64,000 nt of DNA from Candidatus Villigracilis proximus. Lineage in GTDB: Bacteria; Chloroflexota; Anaerolineae; Anaerolineales; Villigracilaceae. Within the stretch, counting starts at the first letter, position 1; every line of letters starts with the position of its first letter. Below, piece after piece: positions 46,190 through 55,332 of this stretch. Under the pieces are notes generated by a model. The model saw only the letters and a program-made list of their open reading frames with translations. It was not told where the DNA came from and ran no database searches. The translations under genes and the position numbers were made by a program. Where the stretch lies: positions 186,001-250,000 of the forward strand of contig JADKBB010000001.1 in assembly GCA_016715195.1 (NCBI GenBank), read 5' to 3'.

Positions 46190-46200
46190 GATGGTAAATT

Positions 46201-46239
46201 ATAACGGGTCTGGCTTAAGTGCTAAGCCAGACCCGTTAT
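46201..46239 (-). terminator. Terminator of the monosaccharide ABC operon
   Basis: ATAACGGGTCTGGCTTA and TAAGCCAGACCCGTTAT are exact complements (17 bases) with a five-base loop. It lies 45 bases beyond the permease stop on the minus strand. Confidence 0.85.
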
Positions 46240-46284
46240 TGATGTGAATTTGTTGTATATGTAATCTGCTTTTTTTTAAAGAGT

Positions 46285-47469
46285 TTACTGAGCTCGATTG
46301 CGGGTTGCCACATCGAAGATGACTGCGGCGGCGAGAACTGCACCTCTGACCATGTATTGATAGGCGATGCCGATGCCCATCAGGTTCATACCGCTGGTTA
46401 GTGAGGTCATTACCAACGCGCCAACGATTGAGCCTATGACTTTTCCAACGCCGCCGGCCGCAGACACACCGCCAACGTAGGCTGCGGCAATCGCGTCCAA
46501 TTCAAAAAGTGTGCCAGCGGTTGTTGTGGCAGATTGCAAGCGTGATGCAAATAGAATGCCTGATAATCCAGAAAGCATCCCCATCGAGCCAAAAACAACA
46601 TAGATCAATCGTTTGACGCTGATGCCGCTTAATTCTGCTGCTTCCGGATTTCCGCCAATGGCGTATATATGCCTGCCCAATACAGTTTTTGACATGATGA
46701 AATCATAGATGCCGACAACGATCAGTACAATGACGACTGTCCATGAGAGTCCGTTGTATCCTGCGAGTACCCAGGTGATTCCTGCAACGATGATGGAGGT
46801 AAATGCAATTTTCAGGACGAAGATATCCATGGGCAGAACTTCAAAGTCATAAGCCAGCTTTTTTCTGCGGTCATTGATTTCGTTGAAGATGAACAGAAGC
46901 AGGGCTGCGAAACCAAGGATAAGGGTTAGCTTGTGTACTTCGGGTAAGAAGTTGAGTCCGGGAATATCGGGGATGTAACCATTTCCGAGTGCGTTAAAGG
47001 TGTCATTGGAAATAATGATGGTGCCGGTGCTTTCTGTGACAACCAGGATTGCACCTCTATAGATTAACCAGCCTGCAAGCGTTGCAACGAATGACGGGAT
47101 CTTCATTTGCGCGACCAAAAAAGCGGTCAGTACGCCGGCAAATGCGCCAAGTGCCAGTACCAGGGGGATCACTGCATAAACAGGCATTCCCCAAAACGCG
47201 AGAGCGATCGCTGCGATGGCTCCCAGAAAACCTGCGAGAAACCCGACGGAAAGATCAATATGACGGATGATAATTACAAGCGTCATGCCGACTGCCAATA
47301 CCGCGATATACCCGGTCTGGTTCATCAGGTTGCTGATATTTCTGGATGAAATGAATATGCCGTCGGTGGTGATGGTAAAGATCACCATGATAACAAACAG
47401 GGCGATATACATTCCGTATTCACGGATATTTTTTTGTAATAATTTCCCGGCGTTTTGTAAAAATAACAT
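46285..47469 (-). CDS. Monosaccharide ABC transporter permease, GguB/MmsB/XylH type
   Basis: A 394-residue permease of the ribose/xylose/multiple-monosaccharide class. Diagnostic segments are TLVIIIRHIDLSVGFLAGFLGAIAAI, MKIPSFVATLAGWLIYRGAILVV, GRHIYAIGGNPEAAELSGISVKR and LDAIAAAYVGGVSAAGGVGKVIGSIVGALVMTSLTSGMNLMGI. The length and the extra central loop (EINDRRKKLAYDFEVLPMD) match the XylH/GguB branch rather than RbsC. It starts 11 bases after the ATPase gene. Confidence 0.92.
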   Translation of the reverse strand: MLFLQNAGKLLQKNIREYGMYIALFVIMVIFTITTDGIFISSRNISNLMNQTGYIAVLAVGMTLVIIIRHIDLSVGFLAGFLGAIAAIALAFWGMPVYAVIPLVLALGAFAGVLTAFLVAQMKIPSFVATLAGWLIYRGAILVVTESTGTIIISNDTFNALGNGYIPDIPGLNFLPEVHKLTLILGFAALLLFIFNEINDRRKKLAYDFEVLPMDIFVLKIAFTSIIVAGITWVLAGYNGLSWTVVIVLIVVGIYDFIMSKTVLGRHIYAIGGNPEAAELSGISVKRLIYVVFGSMGMLSGLSGILFASRLQSATTTAGTLFELDAIAAAYVGGVSAAGGVGKVIGSIVGALVMTSLTSGMNLMGIGIAYQYMVRGAVLAAAVIFDVATRNRAQ

Positions 47470-47480
47470 TTGCAGACTCC

Positions 47481-49004
47481 TTAGTAATTGGTCGCCAATT
47501 GCATGATTTTTTCCTGCGTTGCTTCGCTGCCTGCCAATTCCCCTGTAATTTTGCCGGCTGAAACAACATAGACTCTATCGCTCATTCCCAGAACTTCCGG
47601 CAACTCGGAAGAGATCATAATAATGCTTAAGCCTTGCTCAACCAGTTTCGTCATGATCGTGTAAATTTCATATTTTGCGCCAACATCAATGCCTCGCGTT
47701 GGTTCATCTAAAATTAACAATTTAGGGCCGACAAACAACCATTTACCGAGAGATACTTTTTGCTGATTTCCGCCGCTTAGGTTTGAAGTCTTTTGCTCCA
47801 CGCTTGGCGTCTTGATATTTAAGGAGACTCGATATTCGTTTGCAACTTTAACTTCCGAGTTGTCATTGACGACATTTCGAATGGATATTTCCTTTAGATT
47901 TGCGATGGTAATGTTTTGTTTCACATCCTGGATCAGGATCAATCCATTGCCTTTTCTATCTTCAGTTACATAGGCAACGCCCGCTTTGATCGCATCTTGA
48001 GGGTGCTTGAATCGTTTCTTGCTCCCCAGTATTGATATATCCCCGCTGATGTTATATCCACCGGGGTTGCCAAATATGCTCAAGGCAAGTTCAGTACGCC
48101 CGGAACCCATCAGGCCTGCAAACCCAACGATCTCCCCTTTTTTTACATGAAAATTAATATCCTTAAGAATACTTCTGCCAAGGGCCGGATCGTACGCATT
48201 CCAATTTTCCACACGCAGGACAACTTCCCCAATTTGTCGGTTTTCTTTTTTGGGATAGATGTTGTCGATCTCGCGCCCTACCATGTGCTTTATCAAAGCG
48301 CTTTCAGATACTTCACCCTTTTTAGCGTTCAGTGTGCATATCGTTTGTCCATCGCGAAGTACGGTGACTGAATCCGCGATTTCGATTACTTCCCGTAATT
48401 TGTGTGAAATTAATACGCACGTTACGCCGTGGCTTTTTAATTCACGCAAAAGGTTAAGTAAATTTTCGCTGTCATCTTCGTTTAGCGCCGCCGTAGGTTC
48501 ATCCAGGATTAATAACTTAACATCCTTGCTGAGCGCCTTGGCGATTTCAACCAACTGCCTTTTTCCCACACCCAGATCCCTTACTTTTTCGGCAAGGTTT
48601 ACATTAAGTTTTACTTTTTTCAACATTTGGCCCGCACGTTTGATGGTTTCATTCCAGTCAATGAGCGATCCGTTTTTGATCTCGTGGCCGAGGAAAATAT
48701 TTTCGTATACGGTCATTTCAGGAATGAGCGCCAGTTCCTGATAGATAATGGCGATGCCGGCTTTCTCACTATCGCTGATTCCTCTGAAGGTTTGTACTTT
48801 CCCGTTAAAAACAATGTCACCTGTGTAGTCACCGTGTGGATACACTCCACTTAATACCTTCATTAAAGTGGATTTCCCAGCACCGTTTTCGCCCACCAGA
48901 CAATGAATCTCGCCTTCAGTTACTTGAAAGCTGACGTTGTTCAAAGCTTTTACACCAGGGAATTCCTTGGTGATGTTTTTCATCTCTAATATGGGAGTAT
49001 TCAT
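47481..49004 (-). CDS. Monosaccharide ABC transporter ATPase, GguA/XylG type
   Basis: A 507-residue tandem ATPase from ATG 49004, 10 bases after TTTAGGAG. First domain: Walker A GENGAGKSTLMKVLSG, signature LGVGKRQLVEIAKAL, Walker B LLILDEPTAALN. Second domain: a degenerate loop GLMGSGRTELALSIFG, signature NLSGGNQQKVSLGKWL and LLILDEPTRGIDVGAKYEIY. This paired arrangement with a weak second Walker A is typical of carbohydrate-type 2 importers. The frame extends upstream to 49061, but without a ribosome site. Confidence 0.93.
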   Translation of the reverse strand: MNTPILEMKNITKEFPGVKALNNVSFQVTEGEIHCLVGENGAGKSTLMKVLSGVYPHGDYTGDIVFNGKVQTFRGISDSEKAGIAIIYQELALIPEMTVYENIFLGHEIKNGSLIDWNETIKRAGQMLKKVKLNVNLAEKVRDLGVGKRQLVEIAKALSKDVKLLILDEPTAALNEDDSENLLNLLRELKSHGVTCVLISHKLREVIEIADSVTVLRDGQTICTLNAKKGEVSESALIKHMVGREIDNIYPKKENRQIGEVVLRVENWNAYDPALGRSILKDINFHVKKGEIVGFAGLMGSGRTELALSIFGNPGGYNISGDISILGSKKRFKHPQDAIKAGVAYVTEDRKGNGLILIQDVKQNITIANLKEISIRNVVNDNSEVKVANEYRVSLNIKTPSVEQKTSNLSGGNQQKVSLGKWLFVGPKLLILDEPTRGIDVGAKYEIYTIMTKLVEQGLSIIMISSELPEVLGMSDRVYVVSAGKITGELAGSEATQEKIMQLATNY

Positions 49005-49041
49005 GAGCGGCGCACTCCTAAAGATTGTAAAGCTGGTAAAA

Positions 49042-49094
49042 GTCCTGCAAGTTTTTTGCAATCATCAAATTTGATTGAATCCAACTCGCAGGAC
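49042..49094. repeat. Interspersed palindromic repeat (GTCCTGCAAGTT type)
   Basis: GTCCTGCAAGTT (49042-49053) is mirrored by AACTCGCAGGAC (49083-49094) with one mismatch around a 29-base loop that contains a second small palindrome (ATCAAATTTGAT). It lies between the binding-protein gene and its ATPase gene. Confidence 0.6.
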
Positions 49095-49117
49095 CGTACT
49101 TCTTATCTGACTGAATT

Positions 49118-49159
49118 ATACAGGAATAGTGACGGGTTAGTCCATCACTATTCCTGTAT
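49118..49159 (-). terminator. Stem-loop after the duplicated binding-protein gene
   Basis: ATACAGGAATAGTGA pairs exactly with TCACTATTCCTGTAT (15 bases) around a 12-base loop, 18 bases after the stop. As in other ABC operons, it would favour binding protein over ATPase and permease. Confidence 0.8.
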
Positions 49160-49176
49160 GGTCTAACTGAGTTTAA

Positions 49177-51309
49177 TTATTTTAAGCCGGTGAAATCGCT
49201 GGCAGGATAGTAGCCAGAGTCGATCAAAGCGGACTGAACATTGTCTTTGGTGACTGTGACGACTATGGTCGGGTTGGCGGGAACGTCAACTGTGCCGTTG
49301 TTGTAGGAATTTGAAGCTGCAGGAGTTTCACCTTCAACGAAGGAGACAGCGGCGGCGATTGCATCGTCTACCAATGTGCGGACATCCTTGAAGACGGTCA
49401 TGGACTGCTTGCCGTCAATGATGTACTGGACAGAAGCTTTCTCAGCATCCTGGCCGGTGACAGCATAGCTGGTTACGTCTGTATCGGCAGCGAAAGCATC
49501 AGCAATCGCGCGAGCGGTGCCGTCGTTCGGGGCGAGAATGAAGACGTTACCCTTGTCAGCAGCAGCAGCGGCTGTGAGGTTGGCTTCAGCCAAAGTCTTG
49601 GCGGTGTTGAAATCCCAGTTGGTTGTGATCTGACCAATGATCGCGGCTTGTTCGTCGCGGGTCAAAGTGGCTTTGTCTTGAAGAGCAACAGCTTCGTCAG
49701 AGTTCTTGATGACGAAAGTGCCGTCAGCGATCTTGGGCTGGAGGACATTCCAGGCGCCTTCAAAGAAAAGGAAAGCGTTGTTATCGGAGGCAGCGCCAGC
49801 ATACAGGTAAAGAGGATTGCCTTCACCGGTGGCGTTGTCAACCAAATATTGAGCCTGAGCGGCGCCCACGGAGATGCTGTCAAATGTGACATAGAAGTCA
49901 ACAGCGTCAGTGTCGCGGATCAAGCGGTCATAGGAAATCACTTTCACGCCAGCATCACGAGCAGCTTCAGCGGCAGCGCCGGCAGCAGCACCATCTTGCG
50001 GGGTGAAGATGATAACCTTAACGCCTTGAGTGATCAGAGATTCAACATTGGCTTTTTCTTTTGCAGAATCGCCCTGGCTGAAAAGAATCTGAACATCATA
50101 ACCGGCGGCGGTCAAAGCTTCCTTGAAGCGGGCTTCGTCCTGAACCCAGCGGGGTTCATCTTTGGTGGGGAGGATGATACCAACTGAAAGTTTTGTTGCT
50201 TCTGGGAATATGAAATCGCTGGCAGGATAGTAGCCAGAGTCGATCAAAGCGGACTGAACGTTGTCCTTGGTGACAGTGACAACCACAGTCGGGTTGGCAG
50301 GAACATCAATCTTGCCATTATTGTAGGAGTTTGAAGCTTCAGGAGTTTTACCTTCAACGAAGGATACAGCAGCAGAGATTGCATCGTCTACCAATGTGCG
50401 GACATCCTTGAAGACGGTCATGGACTGCTTGCCGTCAATGATGTACTGGACAGAGGCTTTCTCAGCATCCTGGCCGGTGACAGCATAGCTGGTTACATCA
50501 CCATCGGCGCCGAAAGCATCAGCAATCGCGCGAGCGGTGCCGTCGTTCGGGGCGAGAATGAAGACGTTACCCTTGTCAGCAGCAGCAGCGGCTGTGAGGT
50601 TGGCTTCAGCCAAAGTCTTGGCGGTGTTGAAATCCCAGTTGGTTGTGACTTGGCCAATGATCGCGGCTTGTTCGTCGCGGGTCAAAGTGGCTTTGTCTTG
50701 AAGAGCAACAGCTTCGTCAGAGTTCTTGATGACGAATGTGCCGTCAGCGATCTTGGGCTGGAGGACATTCCAAGCGCCTTCGAAGAACAGGAAAGCGTTG
50801 TTATCGGAGGCAGCGCCAGCATACAGGTAAAGAGGATTGCCTTCACCGGTGGCGTTGTCAACCAAATACTGAGCCTGAGCGGCGCCCACGGAGATGCTGT
50901 CAAATGTGACATAGAAGTCAACAGCGTCAGTGTCGCGGATCAAGCGGTCATAGGAGATCACTTTCACACCAGCAGCACGAGCAGCTTCAGCAGCAGCGCC
51001 GGCAGCAGCGCCGTCTTGCGGGGTGAGGATGATAACCTTGACGCCCTTGGTAATCAGGGCCTCAACATTGGCTTTTTCTTTTGCAGAATCACCCTGACTA
51101 AAGAGGATTTCCACATCATAGCCTTCAGCGGTCAAAGCTTCCTTGAAGCGGGCTTCGTCCTGAACCCAGCGGGGTTCATCTTTGGTCGGAAGTACAATGC
51201 CGACCGCGAGTTTTGTTTCCGGGGCGGTTGTGGCAGCGCCGCCGCAGGCGGTAAGTGCCATTGATGCGATCACTAAAATGCTCAAAAGAGCAAATAACTT
51301 TTTATTCAT
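49177..51309 (-). CDS. Monosaccharide-binding lipoprotein with two tandem ChvE-like domains
   Basis: A 710-residue protein with signal peptide and lipobox (MNKKLFALLSILVIASMALTAC). Two near-identical ChvE/XylF-type sugar-binding domains follow, each with IxLPTKDEPRWVQDEARFKEAL, SYDRLIRDTDAVDFYVTFDSISVG, NVFILAPNDGTARAIADAF and SGYYPASDF. The domains are 340 residues apart (about 95 percent identical by eye, with about 17 changes), so the DNA repeat unit is exactly 1020 bases. The second domain has no signal peptide and is joined through IFPEATKL. A normal ChvE has one domain of about 360 residues. It is the first gene of the importer operon and lies next to a ROK repressor. The ligand is probably a pentose or galactose-type sugar. 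Confidence 0.95.
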   Translation of the reverse strand: MNKKLFALLSILVIASMALTACGGAATTAPETKLAVGIVLPTKDEPRWVQDEARFKEALTAEGYDVEILFSQGDSAKEKANVEALITKGVKVIILTPQDGAAAGAAAEAARAAGVKVISYDRLIRDTDAVDFYVTFDSISVGAAQAQYLVDNATGEGNPLYLYAGAASDNNAFLFFEGAWNVLQPKIADGTFVIKNSDEAVALQDKATLTRDEQAAIIGQVTTNWDFNTAKTLAEANLTAAAAADKGNVFILAPNDGTARAIADAFGADGDVTSYAVTGQDAEKASVQYIIDGKQSMTVFKDVRTLVDDAISAAVSFVEGKTPEASNSYNNGKIDVPANPTVVVTVTKDNVQSALIDSGYYPASDFIFPEATKLSVGIILPTKDEPRWVQDEARFKEALTAAGYDVQILFSQGDSAKEKANVESLITQGVKVIIFTPQDGAAAGAAAEAARDAGVKVISYDRLIRDTDAVDFYVTFDSISVGAAQAQYLVDNATGEGNPLYLYAGAASDNNAFLFFEGAWNVLQPKIADGTFVIKNSDEAVALQDKATLTRDEQAAIIGQITTNWDFNTAKTLAEANLTAAAAADKGNVFILAPNDGTARAIADAFAADTDVTSYAVTGQDAEKASVQYIIDGKQSMTVFKDVRTLVDDAIAAAVSFVEGETPAASNSYNNGTVDVPANPTIVVTVTKDNVQSALIDSGYYPASDFTGLK
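49189..51228 (-). repeat. 1020-bp direct tandem repeat within the binding-protein gene
   Basis: Bases 49189-50208 and 50209-51228 (approximate limits) match with a constant offset of 1020 bases; for example GGCAGGATAGTAGCCAGAG occurs at 49201 and 50221. The copies differ at scattered positions, denser near the ends than in the middle, where long stretches are identical, suggesting gene conversion between copies. Confidence 0.9.
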
Positions 51310-51371
51310 TCTTCTCTCCTTACAGATTATATTTCTTGACGATTAAACGACATCTCTTCGAGTGAAAAAAA

Positions 51372-52619
51372 TTAGCGGTTTGTGTAATCACCTCCTTTAT
51401 TCATGGGCCTTGATAAAACATCGTCAATAACGATGGCGATGGCTCCAATTAAACTTGCGTCCGATCTAAAAGACGATAGTTGTACTTCAGCTTGCTGGTT
51501 GATTTCAGGTAAAAATGAATGATGTGCAATGGTCTCTCTGATCGCTGGTAATAGATACTCTCCAGCTAAACTCAATGGACCGCCAAGTATGATCTTTTCA
51601 GGATTAAAGATGTTGATCAAACCCGCGAATCCTTTTCCCATGGCATGGCCTGCTTCAGTAAAAGATTCAATAGCTTCTGCATCGCCCAGGTCTGCCGCTT
51701 GTTTGATAAGGGGAATGGAAAGCACGGCGTTTTGGTCTGCCATAAGTTTTGGAATAATGCTGCTTCGTTTTACTTCAAGTCGGGCCTGTACTCGCTGGAT
51801 GATTGAATACTGATTTGCATATGTTTCCCAGCAGCCGCGATTTCCACAATGGCATACAGTTGGCGATGGCTCCGCCATGATGGGAGAGTGACCGATCTCA
51901 CCGGCGTATCCATTTTTACCGCGATACAAATTTCCGTTTAAGAATAATCCACTGCCAATTCCAACACCGGCAAACACAAAAAGAAAATCCCGACATTCGC
52001 GCGCAGTGCCAAATAAATGCTCGGCAATCGTGGCGGCATTTGCGTCATTTTCAATATATACATTTAGTTTAGTGTAGTCTGAAAAAATTTTTCTAAATGG
52101 CACATTTCGCCAGTGCAGATTTGGCGCAAAGATTAAAACCCCTTCTTTTAAGTCCACAGTTCCAGGCGTCGAAAGACCGATTCCAAAAAAACGTTCGCCC
52201 TTTTTTTTATTAACAGTCATTGCCTCTTTTACAATCAACAATGTTTGGTTGATCATTTTGTCTTGGCCTTCGGCTGGGTCGGCATCTTCTTTATAACGCC
52301 AAAGGATATTTCCCAGTAAATCAGTTACGGCTACAGTAACAAAATCCACACCAAGTTCTACACCAACGATCAATCCTGCATGTGGATTGATTTCAAGCTT
52401 TGTAGCGGGTCGGCCTGCAGCTCCTGAATTGATTCCGGCTTCATGCACAAAATTTTGGGCAATTAATTCGTCTATAAGACTTGAGATAGTTGATTTGTTT
52501 AATCCCGTAGCAATGGCAAGTTGCGCGCGAGAAATAGGCGACTGTGAATGAACCAGCCGGAGTACGGATGACAAATTTTTCTCTCGAACAGTCGTTTGGT
52601 CTGCTGTATTTTTTACCAT
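51372..52619 (-). CDS. ROK-family transcriptional repressor, XylR/NagC type
   Basis: A 415-residue regulator. An N-terminal winged helix-turn-helix (SQSPISRAQLAIATGLNKSTISSLIDELI) precedes a ROK sugar-kinase-like domain: VGVELGVDFVTVAVTDLLGN, YIENDANAATIAEHLFG, GVGIGSGLFLNGNLYRGKNGYAGEIGH and the zinc motif CHCGNRGCWE. Because it has the DNA-binding domain and sits upstream of the sugar importer in the same direction, it is probably its sugar-responsive repressor. A palindrome lies just before its own ATG. Strand and spacing suggest co-transcription or close linkage with the binding-protein gene (62 bases). Confidence 0.93.
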   Translation of the reverse strand: MVKNTADQTTVREKNLSSVLRLVHSQSPISRAQLAIATGLNKSTISSLIDELIAQNFVHEAGINSGAAGRPATKLEINPHAGLIVGVELGVDFVTVAVTDLLGNILWRYKEDADPAEGQDKMINQTLLIVKEAMTVNKKKGERFFGIGLSTPGTVDLKEGVLIFAPNLHWRNVPFRKIFSDYTKLNVYIENDANAATIAEHLFGTARECRDFLFVFAGVGIGSGLFLNGNLYRGKNGYAGEIGHSPIMAEPSPTVCHCGNRGCWETYANQYSIIQRVQARLEVKRSSIIPKLMADQNAVLSIPLIKQAADLGDAEAIESFTEAGHAMGKGFAGLINIFNPEKIILGGPLSLAGEYLLPAIRETIAHHSFLPEINQQAEVQLSSFRSDASLIGAIAIVIDDVLSRPMNKGGDYTNR

Positions 52620-52624
52620 AAGGT

Positions 52625-52649
52625 TTAGTATGTTGGAACAACAAACTAA
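52625..52649 (-). promoter_or_regulatory. Probable ROK repressor operator
   Basis: TTAGTATGTTG and CAACAAACTAA are inverted 11-base arms (one mismatch) around GAA, 6 bases upstream of the ROK start codon. The half site TTAGTTTGTT is like XylR-type ROK operators, which suggests autoregulation. Confidence 0.7.
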
Positions 52650-52777
52650 TTATAGCGGTTGTGGAAGTTTTGTCAACTTAAAAATTCAAACGAACTCAGA
52701 CTCCAGCCCCGCATCAAGCGGAACCTCAAACCTGATTCAAATTAATGAGCAATATCTTTGCTTTGAGCTTCTCCACG

Positions 52778-53901
52778 TTAATTCAATGACACACCAATCA
52801 GCTTCCCAATGCCAAATGTGAGTATCGAAGCCGCAAGGCCAACCAATACCTGTCTTGTTCCAGAAAACCAGATACTGCGTCCGGTCATCAGAGTAATGCC
52901 GGCCCCGATGATAAATAAACCGATGCCGCTGATCGCAAGACTTAGGTAAATTGCAGTTATACCGCTCCAAAAGAAAAATGGAAAAATTGGGAACACCGCG
53001 CCGACTGCGAACAGGAAAAATGAAGTGAACGCGGCTTCATAAGCCGATCCGCCCAACTCTTCAGGGTCGATTCCTAATTCTTCGCGTGCGAGTGTATCTA
53101 AAATGCTTCCCTTGTCTGCCATCATATGTGATGCGAGTTCGCGCGCGCGGTCTTCAGGTAATCCCTTGGACTGATAAATGAGTGCCAGCTCCTCCTGTTC
53201 TTCCTCGGGAGTTTCTGCGATCTCCTCTGCTTCTATTTTGATCTGATTTTCATACAACTCACGCGAACTTTGCACAGACAGTCATTCTCCCAGCGCCATT
53301 GAGCCTGCACCTGCCAGCAGCCCTGCAAGCCCTGCGATCAATACGGCTGAGTTTGAATTGGTGGCGCCAGCGACCCCCATCACCAGGCTGAGTATGGAAA
53401 CCAATCCATCATTTGCGCCCAATACTGCCGCGCGTAATGCATTCCCTCCACCAGCCCGGTGACGCCCTTCCAGTTGCGCCACACTTCCGCCAGAGATGCC
53501 CCCCGTGGAATTTGCTGCAATCGACAGCATTCGCGCATGTGATTTCTCGTCCCGTGAAAAGGTTTGCGCCTCTTCGTCAGGTTGGCCATCATAAGCATTG
53601 CTGTCGGCTTTTTCATTTCCTGTGATCGTTGGCAGAATGAACTGTGGTCCAAATCGTTTTGCCAGCCAGATCAATATCCGTGTGCGGTGACTGGGCATGC
53701 GCGGGGGAATAGCGCATGCAAGGCCTCCAGTTTCTTATCCCATACTGCGGCGTGTTTTTCTTCACTTGCTGAAAGCCGTCTGTATAACTCAGCCATTTGC
53801 GATTGTTTTTCAGAATCGGCCAGTGCCAGATACAGAGCCGCGCCATCGATTTCTTTTTGTCTGTTGGTTAAATATCTTTGTATATCTTTACTGTTTGACA
53901 T
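52778..53901 (-). CDS. Ferritin-like/VIT1 fusion, iron-manganese transporter (frame break and in-frame TGA)
   Basis: An N-terminal ferritin-like helical domain (QKEIDGAALYLALADSEKQSQMAELYRRLSASEEKHAAVW) is followed by a VIT1/CCC1 membrane domain: LRAAVLGANDGLVSILSLVMGVAGA, LLAGAGSMALGE, SVQSSRELYENQI, an acidic cytoplasmic metal-binding part (EAEEIAETPEEEQEELALIY) and the last helices. The frame breaks at the G run 53703-53707 (one base missing). At 53282-53284 there is an in-frame TGA exactly where GEWLSV would need TGG. About 374 residues repaired. Such fusions move Fe2+ or Mn2+ across membranes. The start is ATG 53901 after GGGAGGA. Confidence 0.8.
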
Positions 53902-53922
53902 GCATCCTCCCAGGATAAAAAA

Positions 53923-53949
53923 CTGGCGGAGACATTGCGTCCCCGCCAG
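53923..53949 (-). terminator. Intrinsic terminator of enolase
   Basis: CTGGCGG-GAC and GTC-CCGCCAG form a 10-11 base stem with a short loop, followed on the minus strand by TTTTTTAT, 16 bases past the enolase stop. Confidence 0.88.
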
Positions 53950-53965
53950 CAAGGTGTTTTATTAA

Positions 53966-55261
53966 TTATTTTCTTAGTGCATCCCAGCCCGCGTATTTTG
54001 CGGTCTCACCCAACTCTGCTTCAATTCTCAGGAGTTGGTTGTACTTCGCTACACGGTCTGAGCGGGCAGGCGCTCCGGTTTTGATCTGACCGGTATTAAG
54101 TGCCACTGCGAGGTCTGCGATGGTGGCATCTTCTGTCTCGCCAGAGCGGTGAGATGTGACTGCGCGCCAGCCGGCACGGTGGCATAATTCCACGGCTTCA
54201 ATGGTTTCTGTCAGCGAACCGATCTGATTCACTTTGACAAGCAATGCATTTGCCGCATTCTCTTTGATGGCTTTGCGGACGCGTTCAGGGTTTGTCACAA
54301 GCAAGTCATCTCCGACGATTTGGATCTTATCGCCTAATTTCTCGGTCATCAAAGTCCATGAACTCCAGTCGTTTTGTGCCAGACCATCTTCAATCGAAAC
54401 GATGGGATAGTCTTTTACCCACTTTGCCCAAAACTCAACCATTTGTTCACCGGTCAATTCCTTGCCTTCTTTGCGCAGGTTGTATTTCTTTTTCTTTTCG
54501 TCATAAAGCTCAGATGCGGCGGGGTCAAGTGCAATCGCCACATCTTTGCCGCGACCTGCTTTGAATCCTGCTTTTGCAATGGCCGCGAGGATCAATTCAA
54601 TGGCTTCGCCGTTTGCTTTGAGCGCGGGAGCGAATCCGCCTTCGTCACCGACGAGTGTGCCATATCCTTTTTCCTTCAACACTGATTTTAGCGCATGGTA
54701 AATTTCAGCGCCCCAGCGCACGCCTTCAGAGAAGGAGGGAGCGCCGAAAGGCATCACCATGAACTCCTGCATATCTGTGCTTTGCCAGTTTGTATGCGCG
54801 CCGCCGTTCATGATATTCATCATTGGCACAGGAAGCACGTGCGCGTACACGCCGCCCAGATAACGATAGAGCGGCATTCCGAATGAATTGGCTGCTGCTT
54901 TTGCGGCTGCCAGACTGACACCTAAAATTGCATTCGCACCCAGTTTGGATTTATTGGTTGTTCCGTCCATTGCAATCAATTCAGCATCCAGGCCCATTTG
55001 GTCTGAGGCATCCCAGCCAAAGAGTGAGTTTGAGATGATGCCGTTGACGTTTGCCACAGCTTTGGCTACACCTTTGCCGAGGTAACGTTTCTTGTTGCCA
55101 TCGCGCATTTCGAGTGCTTCATGTACGCCGGTGGATGCGCCTGAAGGAACCGCAGCGCGGCCCCATGCGCCATCCATCAAAACCACTTCCACTTCAATTG
55201 TGGGGTTGCCGCGCGAGTCCAGAATCTCCAACGCGGAGATGCTTTCAATTGTTGTATCCAT
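53966..55261 (-). CDS. eno: Enolase
   Basis: The glycolytic enzyme converting 2-phosphoglycerate to phosphoenolpyruvate, 431 residues, full length. It has ALEILDSRGNPTIEVEV, PSGASTGVHEALEMRDGNKKRYLGKGV, the catalytic Glu/Asp sites in ALDPAASE, VSIEDGLAQNDW and VGDDLLVTNPERV, LVKVNQIGSLTET and SHRSGETEDATIADLAVAL. ATG 55261 follows CTAGGAG. It is divergent from the acyltransferase gene, with about 70 bases between the two starts. Confidence 0.97.
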   Translation of the reverse strand: MDTTIESISALEILDSRGNPTIEVEVVLMDGAWGRAAVPSGASTGVHEALEMRDGNKKRYLGKGVAKAVANVNGIISNSLFGWDASDQMGLDAELIAMDGTTNKSKLGANAILGVSLAAAKAAANSFGMPLYRYLGGVYAHVLPVPMMNIMNGGAHTNWQSTDMQEFMVMPFGAPSFSEGVRWGAEIYHALKSVLKEKGYGTLVGDEGGFAPALKANGEAIELILAAIAKAGFKAGRGKDVAIALDPAASELYDEKKKKYNLRKEGKELTGEQMVEFWAKWVKDYPIVSIEDGLAQNDWSSWTLMTEKLGDKIQIVGDDLLVTNPERVRKAIKENAANALLVKVNQIGSLTETIEAVELCHRAGWRAVTSHRSGETEDATIADLAVALNTGQIKTGAPARSDRVAKYNQLLRIEAELGETAKYAGWDALRK

Positions 55262-55302
55262 TTTTAACTCCTAGGGTTAATGATTGTGAATAATGTATCA
55301 AG

Positions 55303-55308
55303 TATAAT
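55303..55308 (+). promoter_or_regulatory. -10 box for the acyltransferase gene
   Basis: TATAAT lies 24 bases before the TTG start at 55333, inside the enolase/acyltransferase divergent gap. No convincing -35 at the standard distance. Confidence 0.45.
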
Positions 55309-55332
55309 CGCATTTTATATGGAGAGGCAATT

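Noticed and set aside
49189..51228. Assembly duplication as explanation of the tandem repeat
   Set aside because: Not the preferred reading: the copies differ at many sites and the junction stays in frame, which an assembly stutter would not give. Read mapping is still advisable.
49648..51264. Two similar open frames on the plus strand opposite the duplicated binding protein
   Set aside because: They are duplicated only because the minus-strand gene is duplicated; there is no start signal or recognisable domain.
52778..53901. UGA reassigned to tryptophan
   Set aside because: Several other genes in the window clearly end with TGA, so a single TGA in the VIT1 gene is better explained by a point change or read error.
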